Of a stretch of DNA of 64,000 nt, positions 7,939-17,258 are shown piece after piece. This stretch comes from Bradyrhizobium mercantei (lineage in GTDB: Bacteria > Pseudomonadota > Alphaproteobacteria > Rhizobiales > Xanthobacteraceae): positions 124,001 through 188,000 of the forward strand of contig NZ_MKFI01000009.1 in assembly GCF_001982635.1 (NCBI RefSeq), in the 5' to 3' direction. Made by a program: the position numbers and the translations under genes. Numbering within the stretch: the stretch's first letter is position 1; every line of letters starts with the position of its first letter. The notes below the pieces were generated by a model that was not told where the DNA came from, did not search any database, and saw nothing but the letters and a program-made list of their open reading frames with translations.

Positions 7939-8622
7939 ATGTCGAACGCCAGCAATGCTCAAAGCCGAGAGAGCCTCCGCAGAAGGTATCTCGCCGTTGA
8001 CACATCGAACGTATGTGACGTTTTGGACGAGATCGGCTATCCCGATCAGAGCCTTGCGGCGGATATCGGCCGTTACGTCGGGAGTACATTGGCTGGCTGG
8101 GCTTATACAATTCGCGGGCAAATGACCCCGTACAAAGGCGGTGGTGATGCCCAAAAAATGGAGGCCTGCGGCGGTATCGGTGCTGGCGAGGTCAGTGTCT
8201 GGAGCGGCGACGGCGAGGGCATCTGCTACTTCGGAGAGCTAATCGCGCTCGGTATGAGAGAGCGGGGGAGTGTCGGCGCCGTCATTGATGGCGGCATACG
8301 TGATATCAAATGGCTTTCTAGGATCGACGACTATAGCGTCTACGCCAAATATCGGACGCCTACCCAATCGATCGGGAGGTGGAGAGTTAATGGTTGGCAA
8401 GAACCCGTCTATGTGCGAGGCGCCACGAGCGAGACGGTCGTCGTTCATCCGGGAGATTTGATCCTCGGTGATGAGGATGGCTTGGTCGTCATTCCCCAGG
8501 GTATAACGGCCGAGGTCCTGGAAAAGGCCGAGGCTCTAACTCAAAAGGAAATCACGATCCGCAGTGAGCTTGCGAAAGGTTTGACTCTAAAAGAGGCACT
8601 TAAGCAGTTTGGGCACGTTTAA
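7939..8622 (+). CDS. RraA-family aldolase/decarboxylase-like protein
   Basis: Belongs to the RraA / 4-hydroxy-4-methyl-2-oxoglutarate aldolase family, 227 residues. The family hallmarks are GELIA (99-103) and DGGIRD (117-122), which bind the divalent metal and pyruvate enolate. Catabolic members cleave 4-carboxy-4-hydroxy-2-oxoadipate or 4-hydroxy-4-methyl-2-oxoglutarate at the end of protocatechuate or gallate meta-cleavage, releasing pyruvate. Regulatory RraA of enterobacteria is shorter and lacks this setting. The position after an SDR and before a GMC oxidoreductase and an extradiol-type dioxygenase supports a lower-pathway aldolase. The sequence is AGGAG 8 nt before the ATG, a good ribosome site. 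Confidence 0.85.
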   Translation: MSNASNAQSRESLRRRYLAVDTSNVCDVLDEIGYPDQSLAADIGRYVGSTLAGWAYTIRGQMTPYKGGGDAQKMEACGGIGAGEVSVWSGDGEGICYFGELIALGMRERGSVGAVIDGGIRDIKWLSRIDDYSVYAKYRTPTQSIGRWRVNGWQEPVYVRGATSETVVVHPGDLILGDEDGLVVIPQGITAEVLEKAEALTQKEITIRSELAKGLTLKEALKQFGHV

Positions 8623-8931
8623 GCTGCTTCAAGAGCCAGACGCTTTCGGGGCGCCCGTGCCTACCAACACGGTAGATGCGGCCGCGTGCCCTTTTATGGT
8701 CGTGCCGCGTCTTCTGAGCGCCGGACTCGCGCAAGAAGCGAGCTCCGCCCGATGTTCAGCCCTTGATCGGATTGCCTTTATGAGCTCTCGATCGGTAAGA
8801 CATACGCCGGCGGGCCGAAAGGATGGGGCGTCGCATCGCGTGCTCCGGCCCATCAGCGCCGCTTGCAAGGATAGCCCGTACGATCTTGCGATCGTCATTC
8901 CGGAATTCCTCGGGGAAAGAGCGCAGCGCCA
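8623..8931. other. Short gap before GMC oxidoreductase gene
   Basis: About 309 bp with only frames overlapping on both strands and no protein signature. No clear terminator or promoter seen. Confidence 0.4.
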
Positions 8932-10566
8932 ATGAGTGGACCGCAAAGCACATTCGATTACATCATCGTGGGAGCTGGGTCAGCTGGCAGCGTCTTGACC
9001 AATCGCCTCAGTGAGGACCGTGATGCAAAGATCCTCCTGCTCGAAGCCGGGAGGCACGATCGAAGCCTTTTGCTGAGCATGCCACTTGGCGTCGCGAAGG
9101 TGTTTCGAGACCCCCGGTACAACTGGTCATACCAGTCGGAACCAGAGCATTTTTTGGACGGAAGAAGGATTGAGCATTCGCGCGGAAAGACGATAGGTGG
9201 ATCGTCCGCGATCAACGCGATGGCTTACGTGCGAGGACACCGCGCCGACTACGATCGGCTCCCGCAACTTGGGCTGAAGGGCTGGTCATATGCCGACGTC
9301 TTGCCGTACTTCAAGCGTCTCGAAAGCTACGAGGCCGGCGAGAACAGCTACCGAGGTAGCGACGGCCCATGGCACGTTCGCCGTGGTCCTTATCACTTCG
9401 AACTATTTGATGCATTTCGAGAGGCTGGCCAGCACCTCGGTTATCCGAAAAACGAAGATTATAACGGCGCTGACCAGGTCGGCTTCGCTGCGCATCAGCA
9501 TACGATCCATCGAGGCCGGCGGTGGGGAAATGCGGCCGCCTTTCTGCATCCGGCCCTAAGGCGAAAGAATGTGAGGCTTGAGACAAGCGCGCACGTCACG
9601 CGTCTCCTGCTTGAGGGCGATCGCGTTGTCGGCCTGGAGTATTCCCAGGGTGGACGAGTGCTGAAAGCCTACGCTGCTCGGGACGTCATATTGGCGGGAG
9701 GCGCGTTCAATTCACCTCATCTCCTGATGCTCTCTGGGATCGGGCCGGCAGAGAAACTCAAAAATGTCGGCATCAAACCGATCGTCGATTTGCCAGGGGT
9801 GGGGCAGAATCTGTGGGACCATCCGATGATTACCACTGTCTGGAGCCGTATCGGGGAGAGCTATATTCATCGCAATTTGCGATATGACCGTCTGGCCAGG
9901 AGCATTCTGAAGGGAATTTTCCTTCGGCGCGGGTTTGCCTGCGAGCACTATTCAAGCGGAACAGCATTTGTCTTCAGTGACAAAGAACATGAAATACCCG
10001 ATCTACAGCTATTCTGCCGTGACGGGACGATAGCGATGCACGAATGGTTTCCGCTTATACGGAAGCCGGCTCCACAAGCGATCTCCATCAATTGCGCCCA
10101 TCTCAGGCCGGAAAGCCGCGGCGAGGTCGATTTGATATCGGCTGATCCTCGACGCGCGCCGCGTATCGTGAATAACTTCCTGTCCTCGGAAGCGGACCGC
10201 CGTGCACTGCGCCAAGGCTACAAGACCATGTGCGATCTCGCCAGATCCCCGGGTTTGAAGGAACTCCTTGCCGGTGCATTTTGGCCCAGCGCCCAACTGG
10301 AGGGCGATCAGGAGATCGACAGCTTTATTCGAAGCTCGATGCAAACGGTCTATCACCCTGGTGGAACTTGCAAGATCGGCACGGATTCCATGTCCGTCGT
10401 CGATATCGAGTTCCGCGTGAATGGAACGCAGGGTCTTCGGGTTATCGATGCTTCTGTGTTGCCGCTGCCCATAGGCGGCAACATCAATGCCGCGGTCACT
10501 GTGTTTGCAGACAAGGCATCCGACCTCGTCCGAGGACTCCCCGGGCTCTCTCGTGCGGAGATTTGA
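8932..10566 (+). CDS. GMC-family FAD-dependent alcohol oxidoreductase
   Basis: A glucose-methanol-choline oxidoreductase of 544 residues, the length of choline dehydrogenase and AlkJ-type alcohol dehydrogenases. The FAD-binding GAGSAG occupies residues 14-19, followed by the acidic LLLEAG strand end. The GMC signature region is HSRGKTIGGSSAIN. The C-terminal catalytic His lies in YHPGGTCKIG and the partner polar residue in GGNINAAVTVFADKAS. These enzymes oxidise primary alcohols to aldehydes or acids and pass electrons to a quinone or oxygen. In this setting it may act on a benzylic or side-chain alcohol. It is in the same orientation as the aldolase upstream and the VOC dioxygenase downstream. 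Confidence 0.9.
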   Translation: MSGPQSTFDYIIVGAGSAGSVLTNRLSEDRDAKILLLEAGRHDRSLLLSMPLGVAKVFRDPRYNWSYQSEPEHFLDGRRIEHSRGKTIGGSSAINAMAYVRGHRADYDRLPQLGLKGWSYADVLPYFKRLESYEAGENSYRGSDGPWHVRRGPYHFELFDAFREAGQHLGYPKNEDYNGADQVGFAAHQHTIHRGRRWGNAAAFLHPALRRKNVRLETSAHVTRLLLEGDRVVGLEYSQGGRVLKAYAARDVILAGGAFNSPHLLMLSGIGPAEKLKNVGIKPIVDLPGVGQNLWDHPMITTVWSRIGESYIHRNLRYDRLARSILKGIFLRRGFACEHYSSGTAFVFSDKEHEIPDLQLFCRDGTIAMHEWFPLIRKPAPQAISINCAHLRPESRGEVDLISADPRRAPRIVNNFLSSEADRRALRQGYKTMCDLARSPGLKELLAGAFWPSAQLEGDQEIDSFIRSSMQTVYHPGGTCKIGTDSMSVVDIEFRVNGTQGLRVIDASVLPLPIGGNINAAVTVFADKASDLVRGLPGLSRAEI

Positions 10567-11017
10567 GCGAACCGCTTCCTCGCATCAAACAGCGAGATTG
10601 AAAACCGTCTTCAGCCGCAGCTCCAGATTTGGAGGAAACCGACTGGTGGGTGATGCCTCAATTTCTCGTGTCTGGCGTGCAGTCGGAGAGTCTCCATCCG
10701 CGGGCAGCCATCCTGCCTTCGATGAGTCGGTGAGCGAGCGAGCCCGCCGATCACTCCGCGACCGGAAAATTGCGGCTTACAATTAAGATGTTACCTCATG
10801 CAGCTGAGGCCCGGGACAAAATTTCCTGAGCAGTCAATTTGGTCTGCGGAGGGCAGGTCGACATTGATCGTGCCCCTCTGGCAGCCGGGTGCTCAATGCG
10901 GCGGCAAAAATGTCGTGATCAGCTGATTTTTTTTCAGTACACGCTGCCCGGCTAATGACGCAAAATCACGGCGTTCTGTCTATAACAGACGACAGAGGTC
11001 ATTCACGGAGCATTGGC
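10567..11017. other. Gap with no recognisable gene
   Basis: About 450 bp. A palindrome ATCAGCTGAT at 10918-10927 runs straight into a run of T residues. It is too short to be a firm terminator. The rest has no recognisable coding content. It probably contains the promoter of the VOC dioxygenase gene. Confidence 0.4.
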
Positions 11018-12031
11018 ATGCAGGGCAATACAGATTTACAGCAACTCGAACCGCGGTCCGCTCCCTTCCGGGCACGTCGACTGGGGCACGTGAATCTGTG
11101 GGTCAGCGACTATGAGCGGGCCTATGACTATTATCGCAATGTACTGGGTTTCGAGCATGCATATACTCAACCAAATATCAAGGGCGCGTTCGTCACTAAC
11201 AACAATACCTATCACGACTTCGCGCTGAGCGACGTAACGAGCCATCTCGCACCGGCAGGCCAGAAGACGGGGCTTGGTCACTTCGCCTTCGAACTGCGCA
11301 ACGAAGTCGATCTGGCCGATGGCTACCGCAAGGCGAAGGAGAGTGGGGCGGAGTTTGCGTGGCTTTCCAACTTCGAGGTCGCACGATCCGCTTTTCGGGC
11401 GGATCCGGACGGCAACTTCGCCGAAGTTTATGCGGACGTCGTGCCAGATTGGCGCGCTGTGCGCAGTGGCGTGGTCCACAAGAAAACCCATACGGACAAG
11501 CAGCGTGTACAGGCGGGGGCAAAATATATCCCCGGAGAGACGTTTGAACCTGTCAGCGAAGAATTCTATCCGACCAAGCCCGAGATCCTGATAGTTAAGG
11601 AAGCGTTGTTCCATCCCAAAAGGACGGCTCATGTTTCGCTGATCACCAAGGATCATGAAGCCATGTACGACTTTTACACGGGGTACCTCGGCTTAGTGCC
11701 ATTCTTCGGAGACCGTTCCAGCGACTTCGTCATCCTTGGTGGGACTCACAGCGACGGGGATGACGTGGTCCTTCACCGCCCCCTCGATGGAGTGGAGCCG
11801 GGGCTGCATCATATCGGCATTGAAGTTATCGATGTAGACAAGCTCGACTCCGCGAAGGCTGAACTCGCGAAGAGGGATATCAAGATTGACTCCGAAACAA
11901 GACATCCGGCCCGCGAGGCACTGACCATCATCGCCATGGACGGAATCCGGATGCAATTCTTCGGAAATCGTGATTGGCGGCCAGAATTATTGCAGGGACT
12001 GGGCAGGCAGGAAGCGCTCGCTCTACTGTGA
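11018..12031 (+). CDS. Two-domain VOC / extradiol-type dioxygenase
   Basis: A vicinal-oxygen-chelate protein of 337 residues with two VOC modules, the architecture of catechol 2,3-dioxygenase-type extradiol enzymes. The N-terminal module carries a full 2-His-1-carboxylate set: H24 (GHVNLWV), H88 (GLGHFAFEL) and E136 (NFAEVYAD). The C-terminal module has H205 and H265, but the third position is Q313 (MQFFGN). In classical extradiol dioxygenases the iron sits in the C-terminal module, so the arrangement here appears reversed. A longer start at 10955 is open, but the ATG at 11018 has GGAG 8 nt upstream. The likely role is ring cleavage of a catecholic intermediate, followed by the alpha/beta hydrolases. 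Confidence 0.82.
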   Translation: MQGNTDLQQLEPRSAPFRARRLGHVNLWVSDYERAYDYYRNVLGFEHAYTQPNIKGAFVTNNNTYHDFALSDVTSHLAPAGQKTGLGHFAFELRNEVDLADGYRKAKESGAEFAWLSNFEVARSAFRADPDGNFAEVYADVVPDWRAVRSGVVHKKTHTDKQRVQAGAKYIPGETFEPVSEEFYPTKPEILIVKEALFHPKRTAHVSLITKDHEAMYDFYTGYLGLVPFFGDRSSDFVILGGTHSDGDDVVLHRPLDGVEPGLHHIGIEVIDVDKLDSAKAELAKRDIKIDSETRHPAREALTIIAMDGIRMQFFGNRDWRPELLQGLGRQEALALL

Positions 12032-12984
12032 TGTTCGCCGTTAGGCCATGAGAGCCGGTAAGCTCTTGGCTCTCGCGTATTCGTGGCATCCGTCATTGCC
12101 GCGCGCCGTCCCTGTAGCGCGACAACTCCGAACGATCGTCAATCGACTTTGGAGTTGTCGCTTCTTGGCAGGTTTGAGTAAAGCGCCCGATCGGCTGTAA
12201 GCAGAACACGTTCCAGGGCTGGGACACGTAACCATCAGATGACGGCGGCGGATGCTGCCGAGCAGTAGGCTGCGGGCCGGTTGCAGTGCCACGCCCCTTC
12301 ACTACAATAGTCCACGGACCAGACGCTCAGAAAGTAATCTGCGTGAACGAATAACGCCGACTGCCGCCCCTTGTCCGTTTGCACGGCTCGCGAGCGGCAA
12401 GAAACAGCAGTCGAGCTTCGGTGGTCAAGGACCCCTCAGAGCCGTCTAGCGAATCGGTCGCCCATAACGCGGTGGGGATGAGCATAAGGTCGCCGACAAG
12501 CAGCACCGGCTTGGCGCCGTAGTTGGCAGCGCGGCCAGGACCATGATCCATCATGGCGCGGATTCTGGGACACGCATTCCCCGATGCTCGAATGGTCTGA
12601 ATGTCGCTTACCCCTGGTCGAGAAGCGCGATGTTCGATGCGTTCGACCACCCGCGCTTCGAACGTTGCTTGTTGCTCGGACAAGCCGCCCCATAGCGGGC
12701 TAGATGGATCTTGCGGTTGCGTTCATATCGTCGAGCATCTCGCGGCCTGTTCTGCATTGGCGGTTGTGCTGTAAGAGCAAAATGCGATTCGTGTCCGTCG
12801 GAGTACTCAGGAAAGAAGGTTGGACGCGTCGCATGCAAGTATCGTGGCGGACGATCGCGAAGCCCCGGAACCTGTTGCTTAGCGTTGCCTGACTGAAGTT
12901 GGAGATGAGAACCGCTGACGTGCCGGCGGCTGCGATGTCTATCGCTTTACTCGCTGCGGTTCTTCCAACGTTATGCGTAGATCG
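12032..12984. other. Long gap with overlapping short frames, probably decayed DNA
   Basis: About 950 bp with several frames of 60-118 codons overlapping on both strands, none with a ribosome site or a family signature I recognise. It may be degenerate coding DNA. The shared promoter block lies immediately downstream. Confidence 0.4.
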
Positions 12985-13038
12985 GATAACACGATATCGA
13001 GAAATAGCATTTTTCTTGCATATGAATTTTTTATTATG
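12985..13038 (+). promoter_or_regulatory. Promoter/operator block 2 shared with 3900-3953
   Basis: Contains GGATAAC, ATAT, the 12-mer AGAAATAGCATT and TTCTTGCATAT in the same order and spacing as the block upstream of the Rieske gene at 3994. The putative -35 is TTTTTC (13011-13016) and -10 TATTAT (13033-13038), 16 bp apart. It lies about 180 bp before the phthalate-type Rieske gene. Confidence 0.65.
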
Positions 13039-13215
13039 CTCGTTCTAATGATGGCCGGACTTGTGCAGTCGCGCAACCGATCGGTCGCCGCGAGGAAACA
13101 TTGGAAAGCCGATGGCAAACTTCTGTCGACGAATGACGGGCCGCAAGCTTTCTCGAGCTCCGTGTTCAACAGCTCCAAGAAGATCTCACTTCAGCACCCA
13201 ACTTAGGATAAGCGC

Positions 13216-14499
13216 ATGACAGACATCGATGATAACGCACGACTGACGCTGGTCGGACCGGGCAAGCCGATGGGCAAGTTGATGCGCTGTTACTGGATGC
13301 CGATCCTGATGTCATGGGAGCTTGCCGAGGCTGATGCTCCGCCCGTTCGCGTTCGTCTTCTAGGTGAGGACCTGGTCGCCTTCCGTGCGACCGATGGAAG
13401 CATTGGGCTACTGGACGAATACTGTCCGCATCGACGTGCTTCGCTGTTTCTCGGCCGGAACGAAGAGAATGGACTTCGGTGCGTCTATCACGGGTGGAAG
13501 TTCAATACGGAAGGGCAATGTGTCCATCAGATGAACGAGCCCAACTCGTTCGCCGACAAGGTTCGTACGACATCTTATCCCACGGCGGAGATCGGCGGAG
13601 TCGTTTGGGCTTATCTTGGCCCGAGCGACAAGAAGCCACCTCTTCCAAAGTTCGATTGGACGCAGGTGCCGGCCGCTCAGCGGACCGTGACAAAGGTCGT
13701 TCAGGAATGCAATTGGCTACAGGCGCTCGAAGGCGGCCTCGATAGCTCGCATTTTTCCATTCTTCATCGTGCGTTGCGGGACAATCCTCTCCAGGAAGGG
13801 CTTGAACCAAAAAAGTGGGCTATCGCACTCAATGGCCCAACGCGCTTGGAGCTGGAGCCCACGGACTACGGCTATCGCTATTTTGGCATCCGCAGCGGCA
13901 AGGACAACTCAGTCTATGTTCGAGGATATCACTTTGTGATGCCATTCACCCAGCTTCGCCCACCCGGGCCGGGCCGAAAGCAGGTGCACGGTCACTTCTG
14001 GGTTCCGATGGATGACCATAACACGATGGTCTGGAACTTCTACGCAGACTACGAGGGCAACCCGCTAACCGAAAAAGACGAAGAGGCGTTGGCGGGGCGG
14101 GGCAACAATTATGGCTCGCACGTCGATCCAAAGGACGGCTTCAAGTCGATTCGCAATAGGTCAAACGACTGGTTGATCGATCGCGCCATGCAGAAGACCG
14201 AAACGTTCACAGGCATCGATGGCGTCAATCAGCAAGATCGCGCGGTGCAAGAAAGCATGGGACTTATTGTCGATCGGTCAAAGGAGCGCCTTGGCCCATC
14301 CGATCGAGCTGTCGTCGCGACGAGACGTCTGCTGCGCGAGGCGACTGAAGCGTTGGAAAAAAACGAAACTCCGCGCGGCGTGGATGCCACGTACTACGAT
14401 CTGCTGCCTGCTGAAGGCGTGTTCAAGCAGGACGAAGACTGGCACGCGAAGCTTATTGCAGCAATGTATCCGAAAAAGGAAAGGGACGTGACCATGTAG
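13216..14499 (+). CDS. Rieske oxygenase large subunit, phthalate 4,5-dioxygenase type
   Basis: A 427-residue Rieske oxygenase of the phthalate dioxygenase / long single-component class. The Rieske ligands are C70-x-H72 (CPHRRA) and C89-x2-H92 (CVYHGWKF). The mononuclear iron site is D176, H179 and H184 within 'LEGGLDSSHFSILH'. Family members dihydroxylate or O-demethylate aromatic acids and take electrons from a PDR-type reductase with FMN and ferredoxin domains. Exactly that reductase type lies at 17951-18916. The promoter region repeats the block upstream of the Rieske gene at 3994, pointing to joint control. The ATG has AGGA 7 nt upstream. A Tsx-like outer membrane channel gene follows 175 bp downstream. 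Confidence 0.9.
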   Translation: MTDIDDNARLTLVGPGKPMGKLMRCYWMPILMSWELAEADAPPVRVRLLGEDLVAFRATDGSIGLLDEYCPHRRASLFLGRNEENGLRCVYHGWKFNTEGQCVHQMNEPNSFADKVRTTSYPTAEIGGVVWAYLGPSDKKPPLPKFDWTQVPAAQRTVTKVVQECNWLQALEGGLDSSHFSILHRALRDNPLQEGLEPKKWAIALNGPTRLELEPTDYGYRYFGIRSGKDNSVYVRGYHFVMPFTQLRPPGPGRKQVHGHFWVPMDDHNTMVWNFYADYEGNPLTEKDEEALAGRGNNYGSHVDPKDGFKSIRNRSNDWLIDRAMQKTETFTGIDGVNQQDRAVQESMGLIVDRSKERLGPSDRAVVATRRLLREATEALEKNETPRGVDATYYDLLPAEGVFKQDEDWHAKLIAAMYPKKERDVTM

Positions 14500-14674
14500 A
14501 TGATCTCGCACCGATTGCACTGACTGACTGCACGAATAGCGTGCGGTCTGGAGACGCGACGGCATGCAGCGCCGATGCACTAGCGCTCGGCGCGCCTCGT
14601 GATGAGGATGCTGTTCAGGTCTTCGCTTCTTGAGGGGGAATAAAAGTGAATTGCAGCTTGCATTGGAGGGGGAA

Positions 14675-15811
14675 GTGAAATTGGACAACGTATTTGGAAG
14701 TCTGACGAAGAGAGTCTTAGGAGTGGCGGCGACAATCTCTTTCGTTGCTGTTGGTCAGGCGGTGGCGGCCGACCAAGCTGATCCGCCGGTCAAGGTCAAG
14801 GAGGTGAAGCCCGTTCCGGCTATACCGTTCTTCTTCGTGAATGATAACCGCGTCACCTTCGCATGGATGCCCGACGGGAAGGTGACCGGATATTATTCGG
14901 TTAACCCGGATGGCTCACTGAACGGCAGCACTGCCAAGCAAGTCTATGCGTTTACTCACTTTGATGCCTGGGCTTACGGCACGAACTTCTTCTCGATCGC
15001 AATGCAGAAGGCGGACCACAACGCTCCCGCGGTGCCTTGCGTCTTGCCAGGAACCACCATTACCGGCGGTCGTGGGAACTGCGCCGGTGAAACAGATATC
15101 GTGGGCATCATTCGGTCGACCTTCGGTTGGAATGAGATATTCGGCACGAAAGCCTTCACAGCCGGGCCCCTGCGTAACATCTCGTTCGAAGTCGGTGCGG
15201 ACGCGAACACCATGAACAACATGACCGCCTCGTCCAGGCGCGCTGTCGTTGGTGGTTTACAGTTCGCGTTCGACCTCCCGTACAAGGGATATGTCAACGT
15301 CGCACCGTTGGCATTCTGGGAGTTCTCAGGGCACTCCGGCTTCACGCAATGCGGCCTGTTCGGTCCCGGCGTCCCCGGCGTGACTTGCAATGCCGATGGC
15401 AACTACTCGTCCCGCCCAACCTGGGCCGTCGAGATCAACTACTACATGGATCTGGGGTTCTTGCCGCCCTCCATGCAATACTTCTCGGTCAGTGGCAGGG
15501 CCGCGTGGTATGGCCCGAAGGGTGATGCATCCGGGCTCCCTGCAAATTCCGGTCCGGGGCGCCTCAGCACTGCAACTGTCACAGAGTTCAATAGCGAACC
15601 GATCCGCTTGACCTTCGATGCCTCGAAGGCCGCCTGGGGAGACAAATACTCGCACTTTGTCGACGTCTGGGTCGCCTATCGGTACTGGCAGAACCGGTTG
15701 GGCTTCGACCATAACGCAACCCCCAACCTCTGCACCGTTGCAGCGACGGGGCAAAATAACCACACCTGCACCGAAGAGACGATTTACGCTGGCGTGACAT
15801 TGAAGTTCTGA
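14675..15811 (+). CDS. Outer membrane beta-barrel channel, Tsx-like, copy 1
   Basis: A secreted outer membrane protein. A signal peptide with hydrophobic core VLGVAATISFVAVG ends at AVAA, followed by a Tsx-like barrel. The 'THFDAWAYGTNFFSI' segment recalls the family's W-x-YG-x-NFF motif, and the protein ends in Phe (TLKF), the usual outer membrane insertion signal. The start is probably the GTG at 14675, which has a strong GGAGGGGG site; longer starts are possible. A paralogue about three-quarters identical by eye lies at 31463-32587, and even the ribosome-site region is conserved. Each copy sits beside oxygenase genes, so I infer uptake of an aromatic substrate across the outer membrane. 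Family assignment is by pattern; a different porin family is possible. Confidence 0.72.
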   Translation: MKLDNVFGSLTKRVLGVAATISFVAVGQAVAADQADPPVKVKEVKPVPAIPFFFVNDNRVTFAWMPDGKVTGYYSVNPDGSLNGSTAKQVYAFTHFDAWAYGTNFFSIAMQKADHNAPAVPCVLPGTTITGGRGNCAGETDIVGIIRSTFGWNEIFGTKAFTAGPLRNISFEVGADANTMNNMTASSRRAVVGGLQFAFDLPYKGYVNVAPLAFWEFSGHSGFTQCGLFGPGVPGVTCNADGNYSSRPTWAVEINYYMDLGFLPPSMQYFSVSGRAAWYGPKGDASGLPANSGPGRLSTATVTEFNSEPIRLTFDASKAAWGDKYSHFVDVWVAYRYWQNRLGFDHNATPNLCTVAATGQNNHTCTEETIYAGVTLKF

Positions 15812-15832
15812 TCCAATAGCTCCTTCTCCACC

Positions 15833-15869
15833 AAGAGGCGTCGCGATGCCCCGCGACGCCTCTTTATTT
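15833..15869 (+). terminator. Rho-independent terminator after outer membrane channel gene
   Basis: A 13-bp perfect stem (AAGAGGCGTCGCG / CGCGACGCCTCTT) with a 6-nt loop, followed by TATTTG, 22 bp after the stop codon. This is the clearest intrinsic terminator in the window. Confidence 0.85.
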
Positions 15870-16009
15870 GTAGGTGCACAAGTCCAGTCCAGTTGGCGGC
15901 GGGTAGGCTCGACGGATGGCGGCGCTGCGTCAAAACCACACGCAGAGGTCTCACACGTCAGCCTGCATGTTGGATGATGAACTTCACTGCGGGCCGGCCA
16001 CTCAGCCAG

Positions 16010-16876
16010 CTAGATCTCCGGCGTACAAGACAGAAACGCGTTGACAACGGGCTCAAGCACGCCTGCACGGAAAGCAAGTCCCACGCAAATTTGGGGCCCG
16101 GGAGGCTCCAACGGCCGAAATTTCAGCGACTCCGACATGTTATAAGTTGACGCGGTCTGCGGGACGATGGCCAGGCCCAACCCTGACGCGACGAGATTGA
16201 ACAGGGCGGCCTCGCTTGCTACGGACTGGACAACCTTGGGGGTGAAGCCGAGCACGTCCAGGACTGGCAATGCCTCTCTCACGTTCAGTGCCACGAAAGG
16301 CTCTGAACGAAGGGATTTGACGTCCACCCGTTTGCGCCTGCTTAGCGGGTGCGAGACTGGGATGGCAACTACCATCGAAATCTCGGCCAGGCGTCGGATC
16401 GAAAGGCCGAGAGCTCCGACATCTTCAAAGGTTGTTACGAAGGCAACATCCGCGGTTCCGTCTGCAAGACCATCGAATTGGGCAATTGGCGAGACCTCGC
16501 GCAGGAGAAGCTCGACGCCGGCGAAGCGCTTGTTAAATACACTGAGCCAGGCGGAGAGCACACCCGCATGTGCTGAATGGCGAGTGAAGTCGATCGTGAT
16601 GCGGCCGAGTTCGCCGCGTTCGGCTCGCCTCGCCGTATCGATTGCTTTCGAAGCTTGAGCCAAGACCTTCCTCGCCTCCGCGAGAAACAACTGACCGGAG
16701 TGGGTAAGCTCCACCTTCCGTCGGGTTCGCGCCAGCAGCCTGGTTCCAAGCTCTTGCTCAAGGTTTTTGATCTGGATGCTGAGCGCCGGCTGAGCGATGT
16801 GCAGGCGCTCTGCAGCTCTCGCGAAATGGAGCTCCTGACAGAGAATGTCGAAATAGCGGAGATGCCGCAGCTCCAT
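16010..16876 (-). CDS. LysR-family transcriptional regulator (CatM/BenM-like)
   Basis: A 288-residue LysR regulator opening with MELRHLRYFDILCQELHFARAAERLHIAQ written here in two parts: MELRHLRYFDILCQ and ELHFARAAERLHIAQ. That start is characteristic of the CatM/BenM/CbbR-like branch, whose members often respond to muconate, benzoate or other aromatic metabolites. The helix-turn-helix covers about residues 18-45 and the effector domain residues 90-288. It is divergent from a small secreted protein gene, and the intergenic region contains a perfect palindrome at 16912-16926 that could be its operator. Targets may also include the reductase at 17951. Effector not deducible. Confidence 0.88.
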   Translation of the reverse strand: MELRHLRYFDILCQELHFARAAERLHIAQPALSIQIKNLEQELGTRLLARTRRKVELTHSGQLFLAEARKVLAQASKAIDTARRAERGELGRITIDFTRHSAHAGVLSAWLSVFNKRFAGVELLLREVSPIAQFDGLADGTADVAFVTTFEDVGALGLSIRRLAEISMVVAIPVSHPLSRRKRVDVKSLRSEPFVALNVREALPVLDVLGFTPKVVQSVASEAALFNLVASGLGLAIVPQTASTYNMSESLKFRPLEPPGPQICVGLAFRAGVLEPVVNAFLSCTPEI

Positions 16877-16911
16877 TGATATATTCCGGATATCACAGCG
16901 TGAAGTATCTT

Positions 16912-16926
16912 ATATTGGACCAATAT
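16912..16926. promoter_or_regulatory. Perfect 15-bp palindrome, likely LysR operator
   Basis: ATATTGG-A-CCAATAT, a 7+1+7 perfect inverted repeat located 36 bp upstream of the LysR start codon and 72 bp before the small secreted protein gene. Position and symmetry fit a regulator binding site in a divergent promoter. Confidence 0.6.
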
Positions 16927-16997
16927 TTCGGTCGCAACTACAAGAGCAACGTAAGAGCTCAGGATCGTCGGGATCCCGTAGCGACTGGAGAATGTCT

Positions 16998-17258
16998 ATG
17001 ATCAAGAAGTTCATCGCTCGCACGCTGAGTGTCGTTGTGTTTGCATCTCTGGCGACGACGTCGTTCGCGCAGGATACCCAAGTGCGCATCGCGGCTGATC
17101 GGAACGCCAATCTACCGGCAAAAACGTCAACCAGGCACTCCAACCAAAGGCCACTTCCGGAGACTTTCAGAGATCAGTTTGCCTTGATGCCCGAGGATAC
17201 GCAGGTGGCCGTGCCGCGCAACCTGCCGGGAGCGCCGGCTCAGCCAGCACAATATTGA
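16998..17258 (+). CDS. Small secreted protein of unknown function
   Basis: An 86-residue protein starting MIKKFIARTLSVVVFASL with a cleavable signal peptide ending at TSFAQ, followed by a short polar, proline-rich mature part with no cysteines. An in-frame ATG 6 nt upstream exists, but GGAG at 16987-16990 has proper 7-nt spacing only to 16998. It is divergent from the LysR gene across a palindrome. I do not recognise the family. The predicted location is periplasm or outside the cell. The signal peptide and ribosome site make it a credible gene. Confidence 0.6.
   Translation: MIKKFIARTLSVVVFASLATTSFAQDTQVRIAADRNANLPAKTSTRHSNQRPLPETFRDQFALMPEDTQVAVPRNLPGAPAQPAQY

Noticed and set aside
10918..10934. 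Palindrome ATCAGCTGAT followed by T-run as a terminator
   Set aside because: The self-complementary core leaves no loop, so a stable hairpin cannot form; kept only as a remark in the gap entry.
12032..13215. Possible insertion sequence remnant in the 1.2-kb gap before the phthalate-type Rieske gene
   Set aside because: No transposase motif, terminal inverted repeats or target-site duplication found; left as an unassigned gap.
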